From: Rebecca billardiae RCC1528 | Lineage: Eukaryota; Haptophyta | Direction: 5' to 3' | Length of the DNA: 64,000 nucleotides | NCBI GenBank assembly: GCA_965240325.2 | Contig: OZ251226.1 | Coordinates: forward strand, 2,356,001 to 2,420,000 | Part shown: piece by piece, positions 30,501-38,149 of the stretch | How the letters are laid out: every line of letters begins with the position of its first letter | Numbering within the stretch: the first letter of the stretch is position 1 | Position numbers and translations under genes: made by a program | The notes under the pieces: generated by a model | What the model was told of the DNA's origin: nothing | The model's input: only the letters and a program-made list of their open reading frames with translations | Database searches by the model: none

Positions 30501-30787
30501 AGCTGGCTACCGCTGCCTCCGTCGTACACCGGCGTCCGTGGGTCCCGCAGCGCGGCGAGCGCCGCCGCACGCCGGGCGACCTTCTTGCTGCTGCCGGTGC
30601 CCAGATAGGAGAAGCGCGCGGGCTCGTCCGCCGGCCCAAAGGTGACACGCACGGTGTGCGTCCGCTCGTGGTCGTGGCCTGTGGTCCCGCGGTCCGCGTA
30701 CTCGGGGATCGCCCACTGCCGTCGCTGGCACGCCACCTGCAGGCGAGAGACGTGGTCGTCGTCGCTCGCGAGCCCCTTGACGCCCAT
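27572..30787 (-). CDS. ADAR-like double-stranded-RNA adenosine deaminase with three dsRBDs
   Basis: Three exons, 30787-28444, 28303-28107 and 27922-27572, give 963 residues. The introns (140 and 184 bp) have GTGTGC/GCGCAG and GTGCGG/CTCAG ends and keep the frame. Double-stranded-RNA-binding domains lie at about 12-82 and 136-205. The deaminase core carries H308-A-E310, CPCGDG with C368, and LSCCDKLLRWN with C622: the three zinc ligands, the catalytic Glu and the RWN motif of the ADAR/ADAT1 family. A 160-residue Ala/Glu-rich insert separates the last two. A third dsRBD (about 765-845: ALFETCAANGWPEP, GPDHDPQFTFAAAVE, SNKQLARHQAASALIAAL) interrupts the domain. After it comes the family's terminal segment (AYQASKAQLQAHFA, then EWCVPS). 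The enzyme probably converts adenosine to inosine in duplex RNA. ADAT1 (tRNA) lacks dsRBDs. The start at 30787 is the first ATG and has GCCATGG context. Confidence 0.85.
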
Positions 30788-30911
30788 GGCGGACGAGTTC
30801 GCGAGGTGGGCCCGCAAGCGGCTCTTGAGTGTGACGAGATCGATCTATTTATTATAAAACCGTCCATGCGCTTTCAAGCCGCTGGAGCTTTCAGCAGCAA
30901 TAAATCCAGCA

Positions 30912-31137
30912 TACAGTTTACTGCAGCACCCTCCCCGTGTGGTGTCAGAGCGCGCTCTCGAGCGCGTGCCTCCGAGCGCGGGGCGGCCGCTTGCTGCAAT
31001 GGCCGCCTCGATGAGGTGCGGCAACGCGCCCCTCATCTGCCTGCGCCGGTCTGTTTTGTGGCGGTGTCTTTGTGCAGTGTTGGATGGCGTTAATCACGCC
31101 TTAACCAAGTGTGCACGTTAAATCATAGTAAACTGTA
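30912..31137 (+). mobile_element. 226-bp MITE with TACAGTTTACT terminal inverted repeats
   Basis: It begins TACAGTTTACTGCAGCACCC and ends in CATAGTAAACTGTA, giving an 11-bp terminal inverted repeat TACAGTTTACT/AGTAAACTGTA. The outermost TA on each side could be a duplicated TA target, as in Tc1/mariner-type elements. No coding capacity, so non-autonomous. Near the right end is a small hairpin GGCGTTAATCACGCC. Partial copies occur at 14706-14772, 40655-40735 plus 41021-41080, 51602-51682 plus 51968-52027, and 62172-62201. Confidence 0.6.
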
Positions 31138-31173
31138 AGAATAAGAGACGCACACAGCTCAGGCAGGCGAGAT
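31138..31173 (-). repeat. Second dispersed element end, adjoining the MITE
   Basis: AGAATAAGAGACGCACACAG and the following bases match the reverse complement of 4209-4248 and 33254-33290, and directly match 43736-43768 and 54687-54719. It is a separate family end that also carries the TACAGTTTACTA/TAGTAAACTGTA dodecamer. Confidence 0.6.
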
Positions 31174-31238
31174 CGACGCCCGCCAACTGTCACCGCCCAT
31201 GAAGCCGTCGCCGATGGCTGCGCCGCCTTAGTTTACTA

Positions 31239-31423
31239 TACAGTTTACTAGTACTATGTTTTAACGTGCACACTAGACACCGCCACAAAACAGACCGGCG
31301 CAGGCAGATGAGGGGCGCGTTGCCGCACCTCATCGAGGCGGCCATTGCAGCAAGCGGCCGCCCCGCGCTCGGAGGCACGCGCTCGAGAGCGCGCTCTGAC
31401 ACCACACGGGGAGGGTGCTGCAC
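31239..31423 (-). mobile_element. Second, inverted MITE copy (diverged outer end)
   Basis: Positions 31275-31422 are the reverse complement of 30922-31069 over 148 bp, with no difference that I can see. The end facing the first copy starts TACAGTTTACTA at 31239. The distal end lacks a clean terminal repeat. Together the two copies form a large inverted repeat with a 205-bp centre. Confidence 0.6.
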
Positions 31424-32069
31424 CTTATGGACGGTCGTACTGTATCCCAGCCACCTCGAGGGTGCAGCCGCGCCAAACACCTGCCTGCGCTGTGAGCGAC
31501 GCCGCGTCGACTGATCGAGCCCCAGCCGAAGGGAAGTAAGCTGTTACTGGAAGATGAAGGGTGGGCAGGTCCATATGCCCGGCGTAAAGTGCGCGCTGCT
31601 ATCAAAGCGCAGTTCCCTAATTGGAATCCAGACTCCAGAGTTGCTGATCGATAAACATTGGTTGATGATGATGATGATGCGGTGACAATGCTGACAATGT
31701 CAGACAGCAGGACGTCAGATATCGGCGGCTGTTCATGAGCCAGGGTGGCAGGGTAGTGAGGGTTGCGGCCCGTGCATCCGAAGCAACGTATAGTTCACTC
31801 TGGCCGATTATTTAGCGAGTGCTGACGCGCCGCAGACGGCGACGCAGTAACGCAGTTCACTCCGAGCGGACCGCAGTGCAGCTGGACTTCCGAGTCTAAG
31901 CATTATCACTGCCACTGGCCCCGTGCTGCGGATATAGCGGCGCCGACGAGTCATCTGACTTGAAGTAGTAGACACATTCCGTCGCGGTTGACGATGTACA
32001 AGTACTGAACACGACAGTGTCGCAGCAAATAAGAGAACACTAGAACAGAAGTGTAAAGTGACAGAATCA

Positions 32070-33089
32070 TCAGCCCACGGTCGAGGTCGCGACGGGCGTT
32101 GCGCCAATCTCGGCATCGATCCCATCGGCAGGTGGCCCGTCCTTGACGTCGGAGTGGGACAAGTGCTTGTGCACGTCAATGTGGTACATGGATGCCCCCG
32201 TGTCCTTGCTGATGTACTTGCCGCGCAGGCCACCAGGCTGGAACTTGCGCTCCGCGAACCAGAGCGGGTAACCGACGGCGACGATTGCACTGCCCACGAA
32301 AGGGATGACGATGAACAGCCACAGATCGGAGAGAGCCTGCGCACTGCCGAAGAGCGCGGGCCCAAGCGAGCGCGCGGGGTTGATGCCGCACCCCGTGACC
32401 GGCACGCCGATGAAATGCGCCACAGTCACGGCCATGCCGATGGCATACGGCGCAAAGCCGCTCGATTCGCGCCCCGGGTCGATCGTGGCGAACACAGTGA
32501 AGACCAGGAGCATGGTCGTGATGAGCTCGACCAGCACGGCGCCGAGGATGTTCTGCGAGCCATCGGCCCGCACCGGAATCGCGTTGGTGCCCTGCATCTC
32601 CTCCAGGTCAAAGACGGCCTGTAGTGTGGCGGAGGCGACGATCGAGCCAACGCACTGCGCGACGATGTAGAACCCGCCGCGCAGCGGTGGGATCTGCTTG
32701 GCGAAGACGAGAGAGAGCGTGACGGCTGGGTTGATGTGCGCGCCCGAGATGTGGCCCATACAATGCGCCAGCACGAAGATCGTCAGGCCAAACGCCAGGG
32801 GGATAGTCACTCCCGCACCAGCTGGGAACACGGCAAGCTGCCCGATGGCGCATCCGACCGCGATGAACACGAACCAGAATGTCGCGACGAACTCGGCGGT
32901 GACCCAGCGCCAGAAGTGGCGCGACGCGGGGCTCTCCGTGTCCACCGCCTGCTTTTTCAGCGTCGAGAGCGGTGCGGCGACGACCTGCGGCATCCCTCCG
33001 AAAGGCTTCGAAACAGCAAGCCACGCTCGGCGCGCTCGCTCGACAGTGTGGTGCAGGAATCTGCTTTTGATTCTTCTCTGCCTCGTCAT
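32070..33089 (-). CDS. Aquaporin (water-channel type)
   Basis: 339 residues in one exon, longer than the usual 250-290 because of a basic N-terminal tail of about 55 residues and a 50-residue C-terminal tail. Six membrane segments and two NPA half-helices are visible (SGAHINPAVTLS and TGCGINPARSLGPA). The selectivity filter appears to be the orthodox water type. A Phe sits in LAFGLTI, a His in VAHFIG, Cys and Arg in GCGINPAR, aligned with F56, H180, C189 and R195 of AQP1. Water transport is therefore more likely than glycerol transport. The location, plasma membrane or vacuole, cannot be read. I used the ATG at 33089, but a start at the later Met (GGMPQVV) is possible. It is divergent from RAB5IF, 346 bp away. 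Confidence 0.9.
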   Translation of the reverse strand: MTRQRRIKSRFLHHTVERARRAWLAVSKPFGGMPQVVAAPLSTLKKQAVDTESPASRHFWRWVTAEFVATFWFVFIAVGCAIGQLAVFPAGAGVTIPLAFGLTIFVLAHCMGHISGAHINPAVTLSLVFAKQIPPLRGGFYIVAQCVGSIVASATLQAVFDLEEMQGTNAIPVRADGSQNILGAVLVELITTMLLVFTVFATIDPGRESSGFAPYAIGMAVTVAHFIGVPVTGCGINPARSLGPALFGSAQALSDLWLFIVIPFVGSAIVAVGYPLWFAERKFQPGGLRGKYISKDTGASMYHIDVHKHLSHSDVKDGPPADGIDAEIGATPVATSTVG

Positions 33090-33435
33090 CGAGAAAGATC
33101 ATCCTGGCAATCAGTAGTACCGTCTCGGTACGACGCCAAGTAGCGGATTGACTATTCGCGCCATTCATTATGATCAACTTTACCTGACTCATTCTATGAT
33201 TTTAGATAAAGCCATAGAGAGCTCATGAACAAGTATGCTCCGGTAGTCCAATAATCTCGCCTGCCTGAGCTGTGTGCGTCTCTTATTCTTAGTAAACTGT
33301 ATGTCGGTGACAATGATCAGAGCATCGATTACGAACGGTACCTGTAAAATCTCGGGGTAAATCAAAAGAACCGGCCGGGGGGTTCGAAGACCGAACACCG
33401 GACGTGGTCCACAGGACCAGCCAAACCTGCCAACG
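33090..33435. promoter_or_regulatory. Shared promoter region of aquaporin and RAB5IF with an element end
   Basis: It lies between two divergent genes. Positions 33251-33301 match the element end also seen at 4203-4259, ending AGTAAACTGTA. Positions about 33184-33202 resemble the reverse complement of the AAATCATAGAATGAG end of the 16.6-kb repeat. No promoter motif can be named with confidence. Confidence 0.45.
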
Positions 33436-34006
33436 ATGGCGGAGGGAAAGAACGACGAGCAGCGCACACTGTTTGCGAAGGCCATGTTACCAAAGGAGGG
33501 CGAGAAATGGACGGACGTACGCGCGCGAGGCGCACGTTCGGCACCGTGTCATCACTCACGAGCGCGGATCCCGCCGTGCGCTGTCACCAACTCCGCGCGC
33601 AGGAGGAGATAGCGGATGTTGCTCATTGGCTACGCCAGGCTCTCGCGCTCGGGTGCGGCCTCACGTGGGGCTCGATGTCCGTACGAGGCCCGCTGGGAGT
33701 CCTCATGTTCACCGCGCTCAGCCTATCCGCCGTGTCATTCGTCCTCGGGATGCAGATTAAGGTGGACTCTGAAAGACTCGCAGAGGCTCTTTCATTTGAA
33801 ATGACACGCGATGGCTTCATGTCCTCCTTCGCACTGTTCCTGGTACGGGTTGCTCTGCGTGCCTCGTCCGACGCGTCGAGGCGCACACGCGTGCCAGCCG
33901 TACTCCGCCCGCGCCGTCCCCGCTCCTCACGCGCACGCGCACACCGCCAATCGGATCGTGCGCGCAGGTCTGCTGGATCGTGGCGTACACGGCCGTGCAG
34001 CCTTGA
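33436..34006 (+). CDS. RAB5IF: RAB5IF/OPTI-like ER membrane protein
   Basis: Three exons, 33436-33516, 33603-33842 and 33968-34006, give 119 residues, close to the 129-137 of animal RAB5IF (C20orf24, OPTI). The introns of 86 and 125 bp have GTACG donors and GCGCAG acceptors. The joined protein reads EKWTD, then EEIADVAHWLRQALAL, then GLTWGSMSVRGPLGVL, then MTRDGFMSSFALFL, then VCWIVAYTAVQP. This follows the family pattern D-VIYW-RQ, GV-WG--PLRG, T-EGFM-SFALFM and WI--YTA. Three hydrophobic segments fit the EMC6-like fold. OPTI works with TMCO1 in the ER translocon that inserts multipass proteins, and the older name reflects a Rab5 interaction. The 39-bp last exon is short but restores the family's C-terminus. 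Confidence 0.88.
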
Positions 34007-34887
34007 CAATTCTTGCGTCACCGGCACCATCAGGAGCTCCCAGCGGACGATTCAGACCCGTCAGTGGGCGTGGCGACACGACCGATGTGCCAAGGACGGG
34101 CGTTGAAGTCCGTGACCGGCAGGCGGCACACAAGATCCGGAGCCACCGCCATGACACTCACCTCCGCGCCCCACAGTGCTGAGCTGAAATGTGAACTCGG
34201 GCTCGGCCGCAGTGCGGCCTGCGGGCCATGCTCATGCTGGCGGCCCGCGCTGATTATCATGCCGCCATCAGTAGCCCAGTCGGAGTGAGTCGGACTACGA
34301 CTGCCTGATACTGCATCCAGACTTAGTCTGAGTAATACTGGCAGCTCGATGACTGACGGCGCCGTGGCCCGTGCCCGTGGCCCGCGCCGACCGCCGACAC
34401 GGTGCGGCGGCCCGGGGGCGGGGTGCGGCGGCTGTGACCCGCGCCCGCGGTGACGGGCGCCGACGCCGCGACGGCGCGGGCCGGCTGGGACTGCGTCTGC
34501 GGGGGCTGGGCCTGGGGCCCGGGACGGCGGGCCGGGCCCGGGACCGGCTGTCCGGCACCGGTGACCGGGTGCCGCGGAGTGGCGGTGCGGCCCGCGCGCC
34601 GGATGCCTCATCAGTCATCAGACATACTACTGCTTAGTACTTACTAGTGTCTAGACTCTAGTTGATCTGCATATCAGTTATCACTCATGCCTCATGGCTG
34701 ATGAGTGATGACTCATGGCATGAGATTAATCATGAGTGATATGAGGCACTAGCTGATCGTCTGATCACTGATGGCGGTACTGATGATCGCGATCATCGGC
34801 GCGCCGGGCAGGGCATCTGGGTGACAAGTATATGGAGCCACCTTACGAGCCGTCGGCAGCTCGGCATCCTCGGCGGCGCGCGTTGTG
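34007..34887. other. Intergenic region with an extremely GC-rich block and palindromic spacer
   Basis: About 34360-34600 is almost entirely G and C with GGGCCCGGG-type words. About 34620-34800 is rich in small palindromes (for example ATCACTCAT paired with ATGAGTGAT). No gene is supported. Confidence 0.5.
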
Positions 34888-36939
34888 TCAAGCCCCCATC
34901 GTGGCGTCCTCGTCCACAAACGAGAGCCCGCGCTGCTCGTCGCGCAGGGCGGCGAAGAGCGCGCGGCCGATGCGCGCCTGGCTCGAGATGTACCACGCGA
35001 CCTCGCCGGCCGCGGGCTGGCCGTCAGGCGCGGCGGGCCCCGCGCCATCACCTCCCGGCGCGTCCGCGGCGCCGCCGCCACGACCGACCCGCCCGTCCTC
35101 CTCCACCATCTCGGTCAGCCGGCGCGCGGACAGGTTGAGGAGCGCGCGCCCGTCCGTGCCGGGCGGCAGCACGACCTGCGAGAAGCGGCCGCCGTGCGCG
35201 TTGGCGATCCACGCGCGCACGTGCTCGGCCGTCCACTTGTGCACGGGGAGCCGCTCGTACGCGAACTCGTCGTCGGCCTCGCCACCGCGTCGCCGCCGGC
35301 GCATCGGCACGTCGAGCACGACCGCGTGCGCAGGCGGCGCGACCACATCCTCGCGCGCGCCGTCCGTCTTGTCCGCCGCGCCGGCTGATCGCTTGACGCC
35401 GCCTGCGCGGCCGCCCGGCGGCAGCGGCTGCGCCGCCTCGTCGAGGCCGAGGTGCGGGGCCATCATCGTGGTGTAGTCGAGCGTGTTCAGCGTGTGCAGC
35501 ACGTCCGCCGAGCCCGGCGCCACCGCGGCGATGATCGCGGTCCGGTGCTGCGGGTCCACGAAGCACTGCTGAAGCACGCGAGTGAGCGCGGACGCGCGGA
35601 ACGGGACGCGCACGCCCGCGCCGCCGGAGCCGGCGGGGCCGGCGTCGGCGGGTTCGGCGTCGGCGACGTTGGCCGCGGGCGCGCCGAGCTCGTTGAGCGC
35701 GCGCGGCGCGCCGCGCTCGCGCGCGAGTGCGTGCGCGCGCGCCGCCTGGCGGAAGCACTCCTTGAGGCTGAACAGCGCGTGGTTGATGGCGGCCGACTCG
35801 CGGTGGTCTGCAGCCGTCATCTGGTGCGTCTCGTAGTTGCGCTCCGAGCCGGCGAGGTCGACGAGGCGGAGCGTGCGCCCGGTGGGCGCGAGCTCGAGCA
35901 CGCACACCGCGTGCGAGCGCGACGAGAGCGCGTTGCGCTCCGTCGCCGCCGTCTTGCGCAGCGCGAGACCGTCGGCGAGGGCGCCCAGCAGCTCCTCGCG
36001 CGAGCGCGCGTCGCGCCGCGTCGCGCCGCGCGCGTGCGTGATCCCAGCGCCGTCCGAGCAGAGGCGCACGGGCGCGCGGGCGTTGAGGAGGTCGTACGCC
36101 CCGCCGCCCGCGCGCTCGCGCCCGCTCACCTCGAAGAAGGTGACGCGCACGCCCGTCGGCCGCTGCGCGCGCCCGCCCCGGTCGCACGCGTCGTCGGCGC
36201 CGTCAGCGCCAGTGTCGGGCAGCTGCTGTGCGATGGAGCGGAGCAAGCCCATGAGCGTGTGCGTCTTGCCCGCGCCGGTCTGGCCGTAGAGCAGCAGCGT
36301 CGCGTCGCCCACTCCCGCCATCGCACGCTCGAGCAGCGGCCTCGCCGCCAGATCGAACACGGCCGACTCCGGCGCGTGCGGCGGCCAAACGCCGTCGGCC
36401 GCGTAAAACTTGTGCGTCATCGTCAGCCGCGTGCCCGAGCGGGCGAGGCGGCCGTCGTGCACGACGAGCGCGCGGGACATGCGATCTCCCATGTCAAGCG
36501 CGGCGTACTCCCCCGCCTTCGCCTCGTGCGGCAGCAGCGGGCGCACGCGCACGAAGACGCGAAAGGGCGCGAGCGCGTGCTCCTTGGCGTGCGCGCGCAG
36601 CGCGCCGACGCGCGTGTGCTCGCGGGCGACGATGGTGGGCACGAGGGCGCCCTGGCCGGGCATAGCCTCGTCAACGATCATCGCGAGCAGGTCCGCGGAC
36701 AGCTTCGGCAGCATGCCCGGCGCCGGGAGCTGCTGGCCGCGCACGAGCGCGCGCACGACGTAAAAGTCCGCCTGCGCATCGAGGATGGCCGGCCGGTAGA
36801 TCTGCGTGGCCTCGCGCACGGAGAAATGCTGCCGCGCGTCGATGTTGGCACCCCGCCATGCTGCTTCCTGCGCGGCACGCGCCTCCGCGTTCCGCGGCGC
36901 GTCCTCGCCGAGCTCAAAGTCCACCTCGTCGCGCTGCAT
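34888..36939 (-). CDS. Kinesin-13/KIF24-like motor with C-terminal SAM domain, copy 1
   Basis: 683 residues in one exon, from the ATG at 36939. The motor domain (about 127-540) has FRVFVRVRPLLPHEA, P-loop GQTGAGKTHT at 219-228, switch I NALSSRSHAV, switch II LVDLAGSERNYE, and AINHALFSLKECFRQ and LHTLNTLDYTTMM. The last two are most like kinesin-13 and KIF24 microtubule depolymerases. A SAM domain follows (HKWTAEHVRAWI, then GTDGRALLNLSARRLTEMVEEDG); KIF24 also has one, at its N-terminus. Some kinesin positions are unusual: PFRASALT replaces PFR-SKLT, and a GGAG-rich insert precedes it. The native C-terminus (SQARIGRALFAALRDEQ) lies just outside the 10.95-kb duplicated unit, so this copy is intact. 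A role in microtubule length or cilium/flagellum control is inferred from the family. Confidence 0.85.
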   Translation of the reverse strand: MQRDEVDFELGEDAPRNAEARAAQEAAWRGANIDARQHFSVREATQIYRPAILDAQADFYVVRALVRGQQLPAPGMLPKLSADLLAMIVDEAMPGQGALVPTIVAREHTRVGALRAHAKEHALAPFRVFVRVRPLLPHEAKAGEYAALDMGDRMSRALVVHDGRLARSGTRLTMTHKFYAADGVWPPHAPESAVFDLAARPLLERAMAGVGDATLLLYGQTGAGKTHTLMGLLRSIAQQLPDTGADGADDACDRGGRAQRPTGVRVTFFEVSGRERAGGGAYDLLNARAPVRLCSDGAGITHARGATRRDARSREELLGALADGLALRKTAATERNALSSRSHAVCVLELAPTGRTLRLVDLAGSERNYETHQMTAADHRESAAINHALFSLKECFRQAARAHALARERGAPRALNELGAPAANVADAEPADAGPAGSGGAGVRVPFRASALTRVLQQCFVDPQHRTAIIAAVAPGSADVLHTLNTLDYTTMMAPHLGLDEAAQPLPPGGRAGGVKRSAGAADKTDGAREDVVAPPAHAVVLDVPMRRRRRGGEADDEFAYERLPVHKWTAEHVRAWIANAHGGRFSQVVLPPGTDGRALLNLSARRLTEMVEEDGRVGRGGGAADAPGGDGAGPAAPDGQPAAGEVAWYISSQARIGRALFAALRDEQRGLSFVDEDATMGA

Positions 36940-38149
36940 CGCGTGCACCCACGCCCACCTTGAACGAATGAACGCAGCTTCAAACCGCCCTGTCCAGCGC
37001 GACAATTCCCTGGCGCCGGGACCGCGAAATGGCGGCCGACGCCCGAAAGGCGGGCCGAAACGCTCTTTTCGCCGGGGTCCGGGCGCACGCCGACACTTTC
37101 CGCAGAACTACTTTATTCCGCCAAGTGTTCTCGCCGCTCACTGACCTAGTAGTAGTACTCACTCCAGTCATGCACCAGTTGTGTCTGTTGATCACAGATC
37201 AGTCTGTGACTGAGTACTCACTGACCACTCCAATGACTCCATCTCCATAGGGCTGACCGCTGAGTCTTATAGGACACTGATAGTCTGTCTGACTGCTACG
37301 GAGTACGGTAATCACCGGAGTCGGTCACTCCGCGCCGGCGTCGTCCGCGTAAGAGCGCGTTGGCCGTAGCGGTATCGCTGGCGGCCGACGCATCCGAGCC
37401 TGAATATGCCAGTCAGTCAGGCTTTCGGTGGGCGCTTGCTCGGCCGCTCGGTCCCGGCGCAAACGACAGCCACTGGCACTGACTCTGAGCCCAACTCCCA
37501 ACTCCCATCGGTGCCGGGTGCGGCCGTGCGGCCGCTGCTTGTCACTACTGTCTACTCACCAGACAGCAGACTCCAGACAGAGAGTCGGTCCAGAGTCCAG
37601 ACGCCAGCTGGCTATGAATAGCGGCAATGCTGCCGACCGCGGAGGCAGGCCTTTAGATTTTTTTCGACATAGTCTTTAGCAGAAGCCTAGCTTAGCTGCG
37701 GAAGCTAGCAGCGGGCCTCGGAAGCTGGCAGCAGAGCTGCCCCGTCAGCCTGTGGCCGTCATTACGGATTACCGTCATAGCCGTGCGGGCCGCGGCGAAT
37801 ACGGAAAAATCGGGCCGGCCTCAATGACAATGGGCCGTGACGGACGACGCAGACCGATGACGGCGACGCCACCGACGGTCCCGGTGCCCGGGACGCGGGA
37901 CTTTCGGACTTCGGTGCGTCGCCGCCGCTGCTGTCGGCTGTGCGGACTGACTCAGACTGTCCTAGTACTCCTAGTGCGGTGTGCCAGTGTCTAACTCTAA
38001 AACACGACGCTGTCAGTGTCACTGATCTGTATGTAAGTGACTTACACTAAGCAGACAGCGCATCAGTGACTCATTTTCAGTGCAGACTCAGTAAGTCACT
38101 CCGGATCTAGCTCGGACGATGACTCAGTCAGTCATGAAGCCTCTGACCA
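36940..38149. other. Spacer upstream of the kinesin, copy 1
   Basis: No gene. Near the kinesin start are GCGAAATGGCGGCC and CGAAACGCTCTTTTCGCCGG, the probable promoter. Further out the DNA is built of recurring GACT/AGTC/CAGT words with a GC-rich palindromic patch near 37880. Confidence 0.45.

Larger units (their letters stand above)
30788..32069. other. Intergenic region dominated by two inverted MITE-like elements
   Basis: It holds the elements listed separately (30912-31137 and 31239-31423). The remainder to 32069 is non-coding spacer with ATGATGATGATG near 31665. Confidence 0.6.

Noticed and set aside
33507-34106. Single-exon reading of RAB5IF from the ATG at 33507
   Set aside because: Its N-terminus is Arg-rich and unlike the family, and its C-terminus runs into an intron; the three-exon model restores both conserved ends.
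35452-36963. 503-codon plus-strand frame opposite the kinesin, and its duplicate at 46399
   Set aside because: An antisense shadow of a well-supported motor domain, with no recognisable fold.
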